From assembly GCF_900167525.1 (NCBI RefSeq), contig NZ_FUZQ01000001.1, positions 558,001-622,000 on the forward strand: a stretch of DNA of 64,000 nucleotides, written 5' to 3'. Below the pieces are notes generated by a model. That model was given only the letters and a program-made list of their open reading frames with translations, ran no database searches and was not told the DNA's origin. Shown piece by piece: positions 7,592 through 16,751 of this stretch. Source of the stretch: Krasilnikoviella flava (GTDB lineage Bacteria; Actinomycetota; Actinomycetes; Actinomycetales; Cellulomonadaceae). The position numbers were made by a program, and so were the translations under genes. How positions within the stretch are numbered: the first letter of the stretch is position 1; each line of letters starts with the position of its first letter.

Positions 7592-8911
7592 TCAGAGCAG
7601 GCCGAGCTTGGCCGCGCACCCGGGCCACTGGCCCCAGCCCGACTGTGCCTGGAGCTTCTGCGCGAGGCGCGTCTGCTCGGCGGCCGAGTTCTCCGACGGC
7701 AGGCCGGAGCCGCCCATCGCGTGCCAGGTCTCCGCGGAGAACTGGTACAGGCCGTAGTAGCCGTTGCCGGTGTTCGTGGCGGGGTCGCCGCCCGACTCGC
7801 ACTGGGCGAGGTCGGCCCACACGCCCGCGGGCGCCGAGCCGGTCGCGGCGGACGAGTCGCCCGAGGACGAGTCATCCGAGGACGAGTCCGACGAGGAGTC
7901 CGAGGACGAGCTGCTGGAGCTCTCCTCCGGCGCGGGCTCGGGCTCCGGCTCGGGGCGCTCCTTGGTGCCCTCGACGACGACCTCCGTGACCGGCTTGGTC
8001 GTCACCTTGTCCGAGAGCTTCTTCTTGGCGACGACGTCGCCGTCGACGGTCGTCACGCGGTACGTGAGCGTCCGCTCGCCCTCCTTGCCCTTCTGGGCGA
8101 CCTTGCTGCCCAGGTCGGCGTAGCGGTCGGCGTCCTGCTCGGTGCGCGACTTGTGGTCCACCGCGACCTTCTTGGTGACCTTCTTGGTCTCGACGCGCTC
8201 GATGACGATGCGCACCGCGGGGTCGCCGTCGGCCTTCGCGGCCTGGCTCTCGACGAAGACGTGGTCGTCGTCGTCCACCGTGAGGCCGAGGCCCTGGAGG
8301 ATCGCGTCGAGGCCCACGGAGCCGTCGTCGACCACCGTCGTGGTGCCGTCCGCGACGACCGCGACCGGCTGGTCGGCATCGAGCTGCAGCGGCAGCGACG
8401 CGCGGTCGCCGGAGCGGGAGGCGACGAGCGAGACGTCGGAGCCGCGCGCGTCGAGGCCGCGCAGCGCCTCCTCGGCGTCGAGCGCGGTGACCCACACGTC
8501 GCCCTGCTCGCCGTCGACGTCCACCGTGAGCTGGTGCCCGGAGCGGACCACGATCTGCGAGCCGTCGCGCAGCGCGGCGTCGGCACCGGGGGTGACGGCG
8601 TCACGCTCGCCCACCTCGACGCCCTGGGCGTCGAGCAGGCCGGCGACCGACCCGGAGAAGGTCTGGACGGTCCGTGTCTCGCCGTCGATGTCGAGCGTCA
8701 CGCTCTTGCGCGCGCTCTCGTAGGCCGTGGCCGCGCCGCCCGCGAGGACGAGCGCACCGGCGGCGAGACCCGCGATGAGCGGGAGCCGACGGCGACGGCG
8801 CGTGGCGGTCGTCGCGGGGGCGTCCGACGCCTCGGGCATCGACTCGGCCGAAGGATGGGGAGTCTCGTTCGAGGAGTTCACACAGGTCCAGTCGTCGTGC
8901 GGTCCGGTCAC
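7592..8911 (-). CDS. rpfB: resuscitation-promoting factor (DUF348 repeats, G5, Rpf domain)
   Basis: About 439 residues with one N-terminal membrane segment, DUF348 repeats, a G5 domain (IERVETKKV to VTEVVVEGTKERP), a Ser/Asp-rich linker (EESSSSSSSDSSSDSSS) and a canonical Rpf transglycosylase domain at the end: VWADLAQCESGG with the catalytic Glu, NTGNGYYGLYQFS, and the final QSGWGQWPGCAAKLG. RpfB-type enzymes cleave peptidoglycan glycan chains and wake dormant cells. The position between tatD and ksgA is the classical rpfB site. An earlier in-frame GTG at 8995 would put the MtrA-like box inside the coding region, so GTG 8911 is preferred. Confidence 0.9.
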   Translation of the reverse strand: MTGPHDDWTCVNSSNETPHPSAESMPEASDAPATTATRRRRRLPLIAGLAAGALVLAGGAATAYESARKSVTLDIDGETRTVQTFSGSVAGLLDAQGVEVGERDAVTPGADAALRDGSQIVVRSGHQLTVDVDGEQGDVWVTALDAEEALRGLDARGSDVSLVASRSGDRASLPLQLDADQPVAVVADGTTTVVDDGSVGLDAILQGLGLTVDDDDHVFVESQAAKADGDPAVRIVIERVETKKVTKKVAVDHKSRTEQDADRYADLGSKVAQKGKEGERTLTYRVTTVDGDVVAKKKLSDKVTTKPVTEVVVEGTKERPEPEPEPAPEESSSSSSSDSSSDSSSDDSSSGDSSAATGSAPAGVWADLAQCESGGDPATNTGNGYYGLYQFSAETWHAMGGSGLPSENSAAEQTRLAQKLQAQSGWGQWPGCAAKLGLL

Positions 8912-8965
8912 GGCGACGGGGTCCCGGCTGGGGGTCGGGTCCGTGGTCGATCCGGTGGCTCCGAA

Positions 8966-8986
8966 GACCGTAACCGGATCGTGATC
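8966..8986 (-). promoter_or_regulatory. MtrA-box-like direct repeat before rpfB
   Basis: Minus strand GATCACG followed at an 11-base period by GGTTACG, then TC. Sixteen or more of 21 positions agree with the box before paralogue 1. It lies 55 bases upstream of the preferred start codon. Confidence 0.7.
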
Positions 8987-9074
8987 ATCGGCCAAGCCCG
9001 GCTATGGTAAGGATGCCCGCGTCTGTCCCCCGGTGTCCGAAAAGTCGGGACAAGACGCGTGAGCCGTCTCACAG

Positions 9075-9093
9075 GGTTCGACAGGCTCGACCA
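9075..9093. repeat. single copy of GGTTCGACAGGCTCGACCA repeat
   Basis: One 19-base unit of the dispersed repeat also found at 7514-7576, 59372-59420 and 62386-62457. It lies ten bases beyond the stop of rpf paralogue 3. Confidence 0.75.
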
Positions 9094-9102
9094 GCGAGGA
9101 AA

Positions 9103-10395
9103 TCAGTACCAGCCCACCGACACGGAGTGGCTCCACGCCCCGCACGGGGTGCCGTACCGGCCGGAGATGTAACCCAGCCCCCACTCGATCTGCGTCGACG
9201 GGTTGGTGCGCCAGTCCGACCCCGCGGTCGCCATCTTCGTGCCCGGCAGGGCCTGGGGGATGCCGTAGGCGCCGCTGGACGGGTTCTCCGCGTTCCAGCG
9301 CCAGCCGGACTCCTTGTCCCACAGCTGCTCGAGGCAGGCGTACTGGTCGGAGCCCCAGCCGCGCTCGGCGGCCATCGCCTTGCCGATCGCCTTCGCGGAG
9401 CCCGGATCGGGGTTCGCCGTCGACACCTCGAGCGTGCCGACCACCACCACCTCGTCGACCGGCTTCCGCGTCACCTCGCGATCCAGCACCGTGCGCTCCA
9501 CCTCCGCGCCGTCGAGGGTGCGGATCTCGTAGGTCGTGACGCGCTCCCCCGGCACGCCGGCCGTGCGCACCACCTCGTAGCCCTTCGGCAGCTCGTCGGA
9601 CTCGACCCGCTCCGTCTCGAACGGGATGACCTCGGTCTTGCGGTCGGCGTCCGTGTCGCCCCGGCTGACCATGACGACCATGCCGTCCACCGCGGCCGCG
9701 CCGAGCGGCACCGAGGTGCGGTCGTGCTCCCCGAGCGTGATGCCGGCGGTGGACAGCACGTCGCGCACCGTGGACTGCGCGGTGCGGATCGGTAGCACCA
9801 GGCCGTCCACGGCCACCTGCACCGTCTTGGTCGTCGACACCCGCACCGGCGAGCGGTCCAGCGGCGCGGTGCGCGACGCCGACGTCACCGCGTCCGTGCC
9901 CCGCGGCCCGAGCGCCGCCAGCAGCTCGCCCACCGTGTGCGCCGTCGTCGGGAAGGTGGTGACCTCGCCGTCGATCTCGACGGTCACGTCGCGGCTCGAG
10001 CGGACGACCACCTGGCCGCCGTCCGCGGCGGCCGCCGACACCGCGGGCTGCACCAGGTCGTCCGGGCCCGGAGTGATGTGGTGGTAGCGGAGCACGTCGG
10101 CCACCGACGCCCCGTAGGCGTCGACCGTCGCGACGTGGCCGTCGTAGTCGATCGTCATGGTCTTGTGCACCTGCGTGACGGCGACCGTGCCGCCCACCAG
10201 GGCGAGGACCACCGTGCCGTGCACCACGTGACGGGCCGGCCCCGCGAGCGGCCCGCGGCGCGGGCCCGCCTTCGCCGACCGGCGCGACCGGGTCGCGGCG
10301 GCGTCCTGGACCGGGGCCCGGACCGGGCCCTCGGGGGTGGACGACGAGGGACCCGTCGACCCGTCCGACGCCTGCTTCGCCCTCGACCTCCGCAC
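9103..10395 (-). CDS. DUF348/G5 wall hydrolase with SLT-like C-terminal domain (rpf paralogue 3)
   Basis: About 430 residues and first of the three paralogues in transcription order, next to tatD. It has a basic N-terminus, a membrane segment (VVHGTVVLALVGGTVAV), DUF348 repeats, a G5 domain ending VDEVVVVGTLE and a lysozyme-like domain with catalytic-type Glu in WDKESGW and NPSSGAYGIPQALPG. The C-terminal 95 residues are about 75 percent like paralogue 1. The frame is open to GTG 10449, but the MtrA-like box at 10404-10424 would then be coding. GTG 10395 lies nine bases after the TACGGT of that box and is preferred; GTG 10401 is also possible. Confidence 0.83.
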   Translation of the reverse strand: MRRSRAKQASDGSTGPSSSTPEGPVRAPVQDAAATRSRRSAKAGPRRGPLAGPARHVVHGTVVLALVGGTVAVTQVHKTMTIDYDGHVATVDAYGASVADVLRYHHITPGPDDLVQPAVSAAAADGGQVVVRSSRDVTVEIDGEVTTFPTTAHTVGELLAALGPRGTDAVTSASRTAPLDRSPVRVSTTKTVQVAVDGLVLPIRTAQSTVRDVLSTAGITLGEHDRTSVPLGAAAVDGMVVMVSRGDTDADRKTEVIPFETERVESDELPKGYEVVRTAGVPGERVTTYEIRTLDGAEVERTVLDREVTRKPVDEVVVVGTLEVSTANPDPGSAKAIGKAMAAERGWGSDQYACLEQLWDKESGWRWNAENPSSGAYGIPQALPGTKMATAGSDWRTNPSTQIEWGLGYISGRYGTPCGAWSHSVSVGWY

Positions 10396-10403
10396 GAGCA
10401 CCA

Positions 10404-10424
10404 GACCGTAACGGAACCGTGACC
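10404..10424 (-). promoter_or_regulatory. MtrA-box-like direct repeat before rpf paralogue 3
   Basis: Minus strand GGTCACG and CGTTACG with the 11-base period, again ending in TACGGTC. It overlaps the possible -10 and sits immediately before the candidate start codons, so this copy may give a leaderless mRNA. Confidence 0.65.
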
Positions 10425-10456
10425 TGGGCGGAAGCCCCGGCCCGCTCACTCGTCGC

Positions 10457-11368
10457 TCACCAGGCGCCGTACACGCGATCGGACGTCGCCGAGATCGTCC
10501 GGCAGACCTCGTCCAGCGGGAGCTCGAGCACGTCGGCGATCGCGCGCACCGTGTGCGCCGCCACGTACGGGGCGTTCGGCTGCCCCCGGTACGGGTGCGG
10601 CGGCAGGTACGGGGCGTCGGTCTCCACCAGCACCAGCTCGAGCGGCACCGTGCGCAGCGCGGCGCGCAGGTGGTCGTTCCTCGGGTACGTCACCGGGCCG
10701 GCGAACGACAGGAACCAGCCGTGCTCCGCCGCCAGCGCGGCCATCTCCTCGTCGCCGGAGTAGCAGTGGAACACCGTGCGCTCGGGCGCGCCGTCGGCGA
10801 GCAGGACGTCGATCACCTGCGCGTGCGCGTCGCGGTCGTGGATCTGCAGCGCCAGGCCGAGCTCCTTGGCGAGGGCGACGTGCGCACGGAACGCCTCCCG
10901 CTGCACGGCCTCGCCCTGCGGACCGGTGCGGAACAGGTCCATCCCGGTCTCGCCGATCGCCCGCACCCGCGGGTGCGCGGCGGCCTCCGCGACGCGGGCC
11001 AGGGCATCGCCGAGCGAGACGTCGTGGTGGGCGTCGGGGGCCGGCTCCAGGCCGTCGGGGCCCATCTCGCGGACGCCCGCGTGCAGCACCGCCTCGTTCG
11101 GGTGGATCGCGACGGCCGCGAGCACGCCCGGGTGACCCACGGCGAGGAGGTCGACGGTCCAGTCGATGCCGGGCAGGTCGCAGCCCACCTGCACGACGCG
11201 GTCCACGCCCGCCGCCGCAGCGCGCGCGAGGTGCTCCGCGGTCGTCGGCGGCACGAGGTCCTCCGGGAGGATCCCGGCGATCGCGTCGAGGTGCGTGTGG
11301 TTGTCGGCGACCGGGACGGGCAGGGGCTCCAGGTCCGGCGGGAAGCCCCGCTCGCGCTTGCGCGCCAC
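10457..11368 (-). CDS. tatD: TatD-family metal-dependent hydrolase (DNase/D-aminoacyl-tRNA deacylase-like)
   Basis: A 303-residue TIM-barrel amidohydrolase. Metal ligands are visible in DNHTHLD (start), GETGMDLFR (middle, Glu), HDRDAH and FHCYSG, and ETDAPYLPPHPYRGQPN (end). TatD proteins act as 3'-5' exonucleases in DNA repair. Start GTG 11368 lies just after the metG stop, with ribosome-binding bases inside the metG end. A longer open frame to 12394 is overlap with metG and is not used. The metG-tatD-rpfB order is typical of actinobacteria. Confidence 0.93.
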   Translation of the reverse strand: MARKRERGFPPDLEPLPVPVADNHTHLDAIAGILPEDLVPPTTAEHLARAAAAGVDRVVQVGCDLPGIDWTVDLLAVGHPGVLAAVAIHPNEAVLHAGVREMGPDGLEPAPDAHHDVSLGDALARVAEAAAHPRVRAIGETGMDLFRTGPQGEAVQREAFRAHVALAKELGLALQIHDRDAHAQVIDVLLADGAPERTVFHCYSGDEEMAALAAEHGWFLSFAGPVTYPRNDHLRAALRTVPLELVLVETDAPYLPPHPYRGQPNAPYVAAHTVRAIADVLELPLDEVCRTISATSDRVYGAW

Positions 11369-11370
11369 CC

Positions 11371-13155
11371 TCAGGCCTTCTCGCGCAGCCGCTCGAGCTC
11401 CTCCTCGACGATCGAGTCGTCGAGCTTGGTGAACACGGGGGTGGGCTTGGCGACCTCGGTGCCCGGCACGACCGGCCGCGACTCCCACGACGGGAAGTCG
11501 TAGTCGCCCGTGATCACCGGGTACCGGCGCGACTCGTCGTCGAGGTCGGTGACCTCGTCGATGCGCGGCTGGGGCGCGAACGTGCCGGTGCCGCCCATGG
11601 TCTCGTGCACCTGCTGCGCCGAGTGCGGCAGGAACGGGCTGAGCAGCGTGTTGCAGTCGCTCACGGCCTGGGTGACCGTGTGCAGCACGGTCGCCAGGCG
11701 GTCCGGGTCGGTCTTGAGCTTCCAGGGCTCGGTCTCCGACACGTAGCGGTTGACGTCGCCGACCACGCGCATCGCCTCCGCGATCGCCGCGCGCTGTCGG
11801 TTGGCCTCGATGAGCCCGCCGACGGTGCCGAACGTCGCGCCGGTGGCCTTGAGGACGCCGCGGTCGACGTCGGCCAGCTCGCCCGGCGTCGGGACCTGCC
11901 CGAAGTTCTTGTGCACCATGCTCGCCGTGCGGTTCACCAGGTTGCCCCAGCCCGCGACGAGCTCGTCGTTCGTGCGGCGCAGGAAGCTGTCCCACGTGAA
12001 GTCGACGTCCTGCGTCTCCGGTCCGGCGGCCGCGACGTAATAGCGGAAGGCGTCCGGCTGGTAACGGGCCAGCATGTCGCGCACGTAGATGACCACGCCG
12101 CGCGAGCTCGAGAACTTCTGCCCCTCGACGTTGAGGAACTCCGAGCTGACCACCTCGGTGGGCAGCTGCAGCGTCCCGTAGGGCCCCGGCTCCCCGCCGC
12201 GGGAGCCCTTCCCGTCGTAGGCCAGCAGCTCCGCCGGCCAGATCTGGGAGTGGAACGTGATGTTGTCCTTGCCCATGAAGTAGAAGGAGCGGGCCGTCTC
12301 CTCGTTCCAGAACGCGCGCCACGCCTCCGGGTCGCCGGTACGACGGGCCCACTCGATCGACGCCGACAGGTAGCCGATGACGGCGTCGAACCACACGTAC
12401 AGACGCTTGGTCGGGTTCTCCTCCCAGCCCTCGAGCGGCACCGGGATACCCCAGTCGATGTCACGCGTCATGGCGCGCGGCCGGATGTCGTCGAGCAGGT
12501 TGAGGCTGAAGTTCAGCACGTTCGGCCGCCACCCGTCGCGCGTGCGCAGCCAGTCGCCCAGCGCGTCCGCGAGCGCGGGCAGGTCGAGGAAGAAGTGGTT
12601 CGACTCGACGAACTTGGGCGTCTCGCCGTTGATCCGGCTGCGCGGGTTCTTCAGGTCGATCGGGTCGAGCTGGTTTCCGCAGTTGTCGCACTGGTCGCCG
12701 CGCGCACCGTCGTACCCGCAGATGGGGCAGGTGCCCTCGATGAAGCGGTCGGGCAGCGTGCGTCCGGTGGACGGCGAGATCGCGCCCATCGTGGTCTTCT
12801 CGACCATGTAGCCGTTCTTGTACACCGTGCGGAACATCTCCTGCACGACGGCGTAGTGGTTGCGCGTGGTCGTGCGGGTGAACAGGTCGTAGGACAGCCC
12901 GAGCGACGTGAGGTCCTCGACGATCACGCGGTTGTAGCGGTCCGCGAGCTGCTGCGGGGTGACCCCCTCCTGCTCCGCCTGCACGAGGATCGGCGTCCCG
13001 TGCTCGTCCGTGCCGGAGACCATCAGCACGTCGTGACCCGCCATCCGCATGTGCCGGCTGAAGACGTCGGAGGGAACGCCGAAGCCGGCGACGTGGCCGA
13101 TGTGCCGCGGGCCGTTGGCGTAGGGCCACGCCACGGCCGAGAGGATGTGGGTCAT
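11371..13155 (-). CDS. metG: methionyl-tRNA synthetase
   Basis: A 594-residue class I synthetase. Signature elements: PRHIGH (HIGH motif, about residue 15), zinc-knuckle cysteines CPICGY and CDNCGN (about 145-160), [11 protein letters not shown], and the KMSKS-equivalent KFSSSR near 340. No C-terminal tRNA-binding extension is present, as usual for this actinobacterial type. A TAGAAT hexamer (13168-13163) seven bases before ATG and no Shine-Dalgarno suggest a leaderless mRNA. It heads the metG-tatD-rpf-ksgA-ispE cluster. Confidence 0.97.
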   Translation of the reverse strand: MTHILSAVAWPYANGPRHIGHVAGFGVPSDVFSRHMRMAGHDVLMVSGTDEHGTPILVQAEQEGVTPQQLADRYNRVIVEDLTSLGLSYDLFTRTTTRNHYAVVQEMFRTVYKNGYMVEKTTMGAISPSTGRTLPDRFIEGTCPICGYDGARGDQCDNCGNQLDPIDLKNPRSRINGETPKFVESNHFFLDLPALADALGDWLRTRDGWRPNVLNFSLNLLDDIRPRAMTRDIDWGIPVPLEGWEENPTKRLYVWFDAVIGYLSASIEWARRTGDPEAWRAFWNEETARSFYFMGKDNITFHSQIWPAELLAYDGKGSRGGEPGPYGTLQLPTEVVSSEFLNVEGQKFSSSRGVVIYVRDMLARYQPDAFRYYVAAAGPETQDVDFTWDSFLRRTNDELVAGWGNLVNRTASMVHKNFGQVPTPGELADVDRGVLKATGATFGTVGGLIEANRQRAAIAEAMRVVGDVNRYVSETEPWKLKTDPDRLATVLHTVTQAVSDCNTLLSPFLPHSAQQVHETMGGTGTFAPQPRIDEVTDLDDESRRYPVITGDYDFPSWESRPVVPGTEVAKPTPVFTKLDDSIVEEELERLREKA

Positions 13156-13222
13156 GCGGGCGATTCTAGGGCCCGCACGACGAGGCGTCCGAGCCGTCCG
13201 CGGCCCGACCGGGCCCGCCGCG

Positions 13223-14473
13223 TCAGCCGAACGTGACCCGCACCAGCCGGTCGTCGCCGTCGCGCGGGGAGCCGCGACCGTCGGTGTTGTTGGTCAGCAC
13301 CCACAGGCCGTCGGCGTCGCCGCCCCCGGGCACGACGGGCGCCACGTTGCGCAGCCGGCCCAGCTCGCCCTCGAGCAGCGCCCGCGGTTCGCCCAGCGGG
13401 CGGACGCTGCCGTCGGCGTCGACGGCGCCCTTGCTGGGGCCCCCCGCCTCGTCGCCCTCCTCGTCGGCGCCGGACGCGGTCCCGCCGAACGGCACGCGCC
13501 ACAGCCGCTCCCCGCGCAGCCCGGCGAGGTACACGGCGTCGTCGGTCACGGCGAGGCCCGACGGCGACGCGTCCGCCGTGGACCACCACCGCACGGGGGC
13601 GACCGTGCCGTCGCCCGCGCCGTCCGGCCCTTCGACGTCGGGCCAGCCGTAGTCGCCGCCCGGCTCGATCTGGTTGAGCTCGTCCCAGGTGTTCTGCCCG
13701 AACTCGCTCGCGAACATCCGGCCCGCCGCGTCCCACCCCAGGCCCTGGACGTTGCGGTGCCCCAGCGTCCAGACCGGCGACGCCGGGTCGGGGTTGGCGG
13801 GCGCGGGCTCGCCGTCCGGGGTGACGCGCAAGATCTTGCCGGCGAGCGACGCCGGGTCCTGGGACGCTTCGCCGTCGCCCGCGTCCCCGGTGCCGACGTA
13901 GAGGAACCCGTCGGGCCCGAACGCGAGGCCCCCGCCGTCGTGGTGCCCGGCGCGGGGGATGCCGTCGAGGACGGTCGTGAGCTCGCCGAGCACGGTCCCC
14001 TCCAGCGTGCCCCGCAGCACGGCGTTGTCGTCGGCGCCGGTGCGGTACACGAAGACGTCGCCCGAGGCCGGGTCACGCGCCACGCCCAGCAGCCCGCCCT
14101 CGCCGTCCGGGGTGGTCTGCGTCGCCAGAGCCTCCGCGCCCGGTCCGCCGACGTCCGTGGTGGTGCCCGCCTCGGGGTCCACGACCACCAGCCGGGCCTC
14201 GTCGCGCAGGCTGATCAGCAGCGTCCCGTCCGGCAGCGGGGCAAGGCCCCACGGCACGTCGAGGTCGTCGACGACGGTCTCGACCGTGACCTGCGGCGTC
14301 GCGGCCGGGGACGGCGGGACGGTCGCCGTCGGGCCGCCGCCCGTGCCGGACGTCGCCGACGTCCCGGGCCCCGCCGAGGGCTCGCCGCCGGTCCCGCCGC
14401 AGGCGGCGAGCACGATCATGAGGCCCATGGCCGGGGCGGCGACCGACGCACGGCGGAGCAGGTGCCGGGACAT
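13223..14473 (-). CDS. PQQ-dependent sugar dehydrogenase-like lipoprotein
   Basis: A 416-residue secreted beta-propeller of the soluble glucose/sorbosone dehydrogenase family. The N-terminus SRHLLRR, a hydrophobic run and LAACGG is a lipobox. Family blocks: [72 protein letters not shown] and [22 protein letters not shown]. These are the usual PQQ and Ca2+ binding segments. Members oxidise aldoses in the periplasm or outside the cell; some act on other polyols. Start ATG 14473 has GGATGGGG upstream; the open frame to 14551 lacks any such site. Confidence 0.87.
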   Translation of the reverse strand: MSRHLLRRASVAAPAMGLMIVLAACGGTGGEPSAGPGTSATSGTGGGPTATVPPSPAATPQVTVETVVDDLDVPWGLAPLPDGTLLISLRDEARLVVVDPEAGTTTDVGGPGAEALATQTTPDGEGGLLGVARDPASGDVFVYRTGADDNAVLRGTLEGTVLGELTTVLDGIPRAGHHDGGGLAFGPDGFLYVGTGDAGDGEASQDPASLAGKILRVTPDGEPAPANPDPASPVWTLGHRNVQGLGWDAAGRMFASEFGQNTWDELNQIEPGGDYGWPDVEGPDGAGDGTVAPVRWWSTADASPSGLAVTDDAVYLAGLRGERLWRVPFGGTASGADEEGDEAGGPSKGAVDADGSVRPLGEPRALLEGELGRLRNVAPVVPGGGDADGLWVLTNNTDGRGSPRDGDDRLVRVTFG

Positions 14474-14578
14474 GCCCCCATCCTGCTGTGCCGGGCCGCC
14501 ACCGTCGACACCCTCACCGTCGACAGCGCGCCGCGGCACTGGCATGATCACCCCAAGAGACGGTCAAAGGAGACTGCC

Positions 14579-14758
14579 ATGTCGATCACGGAACGCCTTC
14601 GACGCTTGACCCGGCGGCCCGCGAAGCTGCCGTCGCTCGAACGGCCGCGCGACCTGCCACCGGTCTCGCTCACGCGGGAGCTGGGCCGGCCCGCCGCCGG
14701 CACCATGGCCGTCCAGCCGCTCTACTGTCCCGACTCGTCGGGCGGCGGCTACTGCTGA
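14579..14758 (+). CDS. orphan 59-residue Arg/Pro-rich peptide with Cys/Gly-rich C-terminus (RiPP-like)
   Basis: A short gene missed by longer frames. ATG 14579 has AAAGGAG six bases upstream, and CATGAT near 14543 could be its -10. The product starts MSITERLRRLTRRPAKLPS, continues with RPRDLPPVSLTRELGRP and ends MAVQPLYCPDSSGGGYC. The charged leader-like front and a compact tail with two cysteines, Ser, Asp and Gly resemble precursors of ribosomally made modified peptides. No maturation enzyme, protease or exporter gene lies nearby, so this is only a shape argument. It could also be a small uncharacterised cellular protein. Confidence 0.6.
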   Translation: MSITERLRRLTRRPAKLPSLERPRDLPPVSLTRELGRPAAGTMAVQPLYCPDSSGGGYC

Positions 14759-14763
14759 CGCAC

Positions 14764-14785
14764 GAGCCCCCTTCCGGCCGGGCTC
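14764..14785. terminator. short hairpin between convergent genes
   Basis: GAGCCC (14764-14769) pairs with GGGCTC (14780-14785), ten bases apart, just after the peptide stop and touching the stop of the facing gene. The stem is short and has no T-run. Confidence 0.35.
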
Positions 14786-15890
14786 AGCCGACCGGGCGCA
14801 GGTGGGCGTCGTCGGGCAGCGGCAGGCCGAAGCCGGGGGCGTCGTCGAGACGGAGCACTCCGTCCCGGGGCAGCAGCAACGCCGGGTCGACTCCCGCCAC
14901 CTCGCCGGGCACTCCCTCGACGACATCGACGTTGCCGAGGCCGGCGGCGAGGTGCGCGGCGTACCGCGTCTTGAGCGGGCGGCCCCACGCGTGCGGGGAA
15001 GCGTGCACGCCCGCCTCCACGAGCTGGGGCATGAGGCCGCGCCAGGCGGTCAGGCCGAACGACATGACGTCCATGAGCAGCACGTCGATCGCCCCGCCGG
15101 CAGCGACCGGCAGCAGGGCGTCCACGTCGGGCGACGTCTCTCCCTCGGCGACACGCGTGCCCGGAGAACGCTCGTCGAGCCAGGCGCGCAGGGCCTTGAG
15201 ATCGCCCGGGTCGTCGAGGAACGGCTCCTCCACCCAGTAGAGACCGACGTCGACGACGGCGTCGAGGTAGGCGAGGAAGCCGTCGAGGTCGTAGCCGTCG
15301 TTGGCGTCGACGAGGATGCGAGCGTCGGGGAAGGCGTCACGGACCGCGCGCGTGACGTCGACGTCGCGCGCGTCTCCCGCGGCCCGGTCCATCCACCGGT
15401 TCCCCCGGCCGATCTTCAGCTTGAAGTCGCGGAACCCGAGGGCCGCGTCGGCGCGGCACTCGTCGAGCAGCACGTCGACCCCGCGTGGCGACTCCTGCGG
15501 GTCGAGGTCGTCGAAGTAGAGCGCACCGTCGTAGACCTCGACGTCCGTGGTCCCGCGGCTGCCGAGCAGGGCGTGGACGGGAGCGCCGTGCACGACGCCG
15601 AGCAGGTCGTGCAGGGCGATGTCGAGCCAGCGGTCCGAGGGATCGAGCACGCCCACCGCAGGGTCGACGAGCTCGGACAGCCGGCGACCCACGACGCGGG
15701 AGACGTCACCCGGCGGGCCCTCCACCAGCCCCCAGCCGGTGCGCCCGTCATCGGTGACGAGCACCGCGACGTCGGAGTCCGGTCCCCCGCCGTGGCTGCC
15801 GAGGCGTGCGTTGCGCCCCACGGTGCGGGGGTAGCGCGTCCCGAGACGGGCGAGGCGGACAGAGCTGATGCGGGGGTCTGCGGAGGTCAT
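14784..15890 (-). CDS. enolase-superfamily enzyme (mandelate racemase/muconate-lactonizing type)
   Basis: A 368-residue enolase-superfamily barrel. Visible are the KxK motif (FRDFKLKIGRG), the three metal-ligand steps (ILVDAND, YWVEEPF, RVAEGE), and late DVMSFG and SPHAWGRP motifs that could supply a His-Asp pair as in acid-sugar dehydratases or racemases. Precise substrate cannot be told. It ends a five-gene operon with a sugar-type ABC importer and an IclR regulator, which makes dehydration or epimerisation of an imported acid sugar likely. Start ATG 15890 follows AAGGG. Confidence 0.8.
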   Translation of the reverse strand: MTSADPRISSVRLARLGTRYPRTVGRNARLGSHGGGPDSDVAVLVTDDGRTGWGLVEGPPGDVSRVVGRRLSELVDPAVGVLDPSDRWLDIALHDLLGVVHGAPVHALLGSRGTTDVEVYDGALYFDDLDPQESPRGVDVLLDECRADAALGFRDFKLKIGRGNRWMDRAAGDARDVDVTRAVRDAFPDARILVDANDGYDLDGFLAYLDAVVDVGLYWVEEPFLDDPGDLKALRAWLDERSPGTRVAEGETSPDVDALLPVAAGGAIDVLLMDVMSFGLTAWRGLMPQLVEAGVHASPHAWGRPLKTRYAAHLAAGLGNVDVVEGVPGEVAGVDPALLLPRDGVLRLDDAPGFGLPLPDDAHLRPVG

Positions 15891-15917
15891 GAGGCCCTTC
15901 AGGCAGGTGGTGGACGG

Positions 15918-16724
15918 TCAGAGGTCGGGGTTCCGGGCGGAACCGGGCGACGGCTCGGCGCCGAGCGCCGTGGAGATGCTCGCGGCCGTGAGACGCACGG
16001 CCGCCACGATGTCGGCCTGGGCGTCGACGATGCGGTCCCGCGGGCCCGCGACGCTGACGGCGGCGACCGGCCGGCCGTCCGGGCCGACCAGCGCTGCGGC
16101 GATGCAGCGCACCCCGGGTTCGCGCTCGGCGTCGTCGAGCGCCCAACCCTGGTCGCGGATGCGGCCGAGCTCGGCGCGCAGGTCGGCGACGGAGGTGAGC
16201 GTCGTCGGGGTGTACCGCGGCCTCGGGATGCGGGCGAGGACGGAGTCGGCCTCGGCCGGCGGCAGCGCCGACAACCAGGCCTTGCCGAGGCCGGAGGCGT
16301 GCAGCGGGGCGCGGCTGCCGAGCTTCGACAGCACCCGCACCACCTGCGGCCCTTCCTCCTGCATGACGTAGCACATCTGGTCGTCGTCGACGACGGCGAT
16401 GAACGCCGTCTCCTCCGTCTCCCGGACCAGGTCGCGCAGGTGGTCCGGGCCGACGGCGAACACGTCCAGGCCGTCCGTCGCGCGCAGCCCGAGCCGCAGC
16501 ACGACCGGCCCGAGCCGCAGCTCCGTCTCGCCGACCACGTACCCGCGCTCGCGCAGGGTCCCCACGATCCGGTAGGCGGCGCTGCGGCTGAGCCCCAGGT
16601 CCGTCGCCAGCTGCTGCACCGTCACTCCCGGCGAGGCGGCGATCCACTCGATGATGTCGAGGCCGCGGGCGAGAGTTCCGGCCGCTCCGCCCTCGGCGGC
16701 GTTGACGTTGCTGGTGGCGTTCAC
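15918..16724 (-). CDS. IclR-family transcriptional regulator
   Basis: A 268-residue regulator. Winged helix at residues 15-75 (TLARGLDIIEWIAASPGVTV, TDLGLSRSAAYRIVGTL) and a C-terminal IclR effector domain (VVRVLSKLGSRAPLHASGLGKAWL, VRCIAAALVGPDGRPVAAVSVAGP). Start is GTG with GGGAGGA upstream. IclR proteins sense aromatic or sugar-acid metabolites. It lies inside the operon, between the permease and the enolase-like gene, so it probably controls its own operon through the repeats at 19968-20006. Confidence 0.9.
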   Translation of the reverse strand: MNATSNVNAAEGGAAGTLARGLDIIEWIAASPGVTVQQLATDLGLSRSAAYRIVGTLRERGYVVGETELRLGPVVLRLGLRATDGLDVFAVGPDHLRDLVRETEETAFIAVVDDDQMCYVMQEEGPQVVRVLSKLGSRAPLHASGLGKAWLSALPPAEADSVLARIPRPRYTPTTLTSVADLRAELGRIRDQGWALDDAEREPGVRCIAAALVGPDGRPVAAVSVAGPRDRIVDAQADIVAAVRLTAASISTALGAEPSPGSARNPDL

Positions 16725-16751
16725 CTCGCCATCCTCCCTCGCATCCCGCCG

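Noticed and set aside
10457-12394. 645-codon TatD frame extending into metG
   Set aside because: TatD homology begins at about 11320; the upstream part is metG in another frame.
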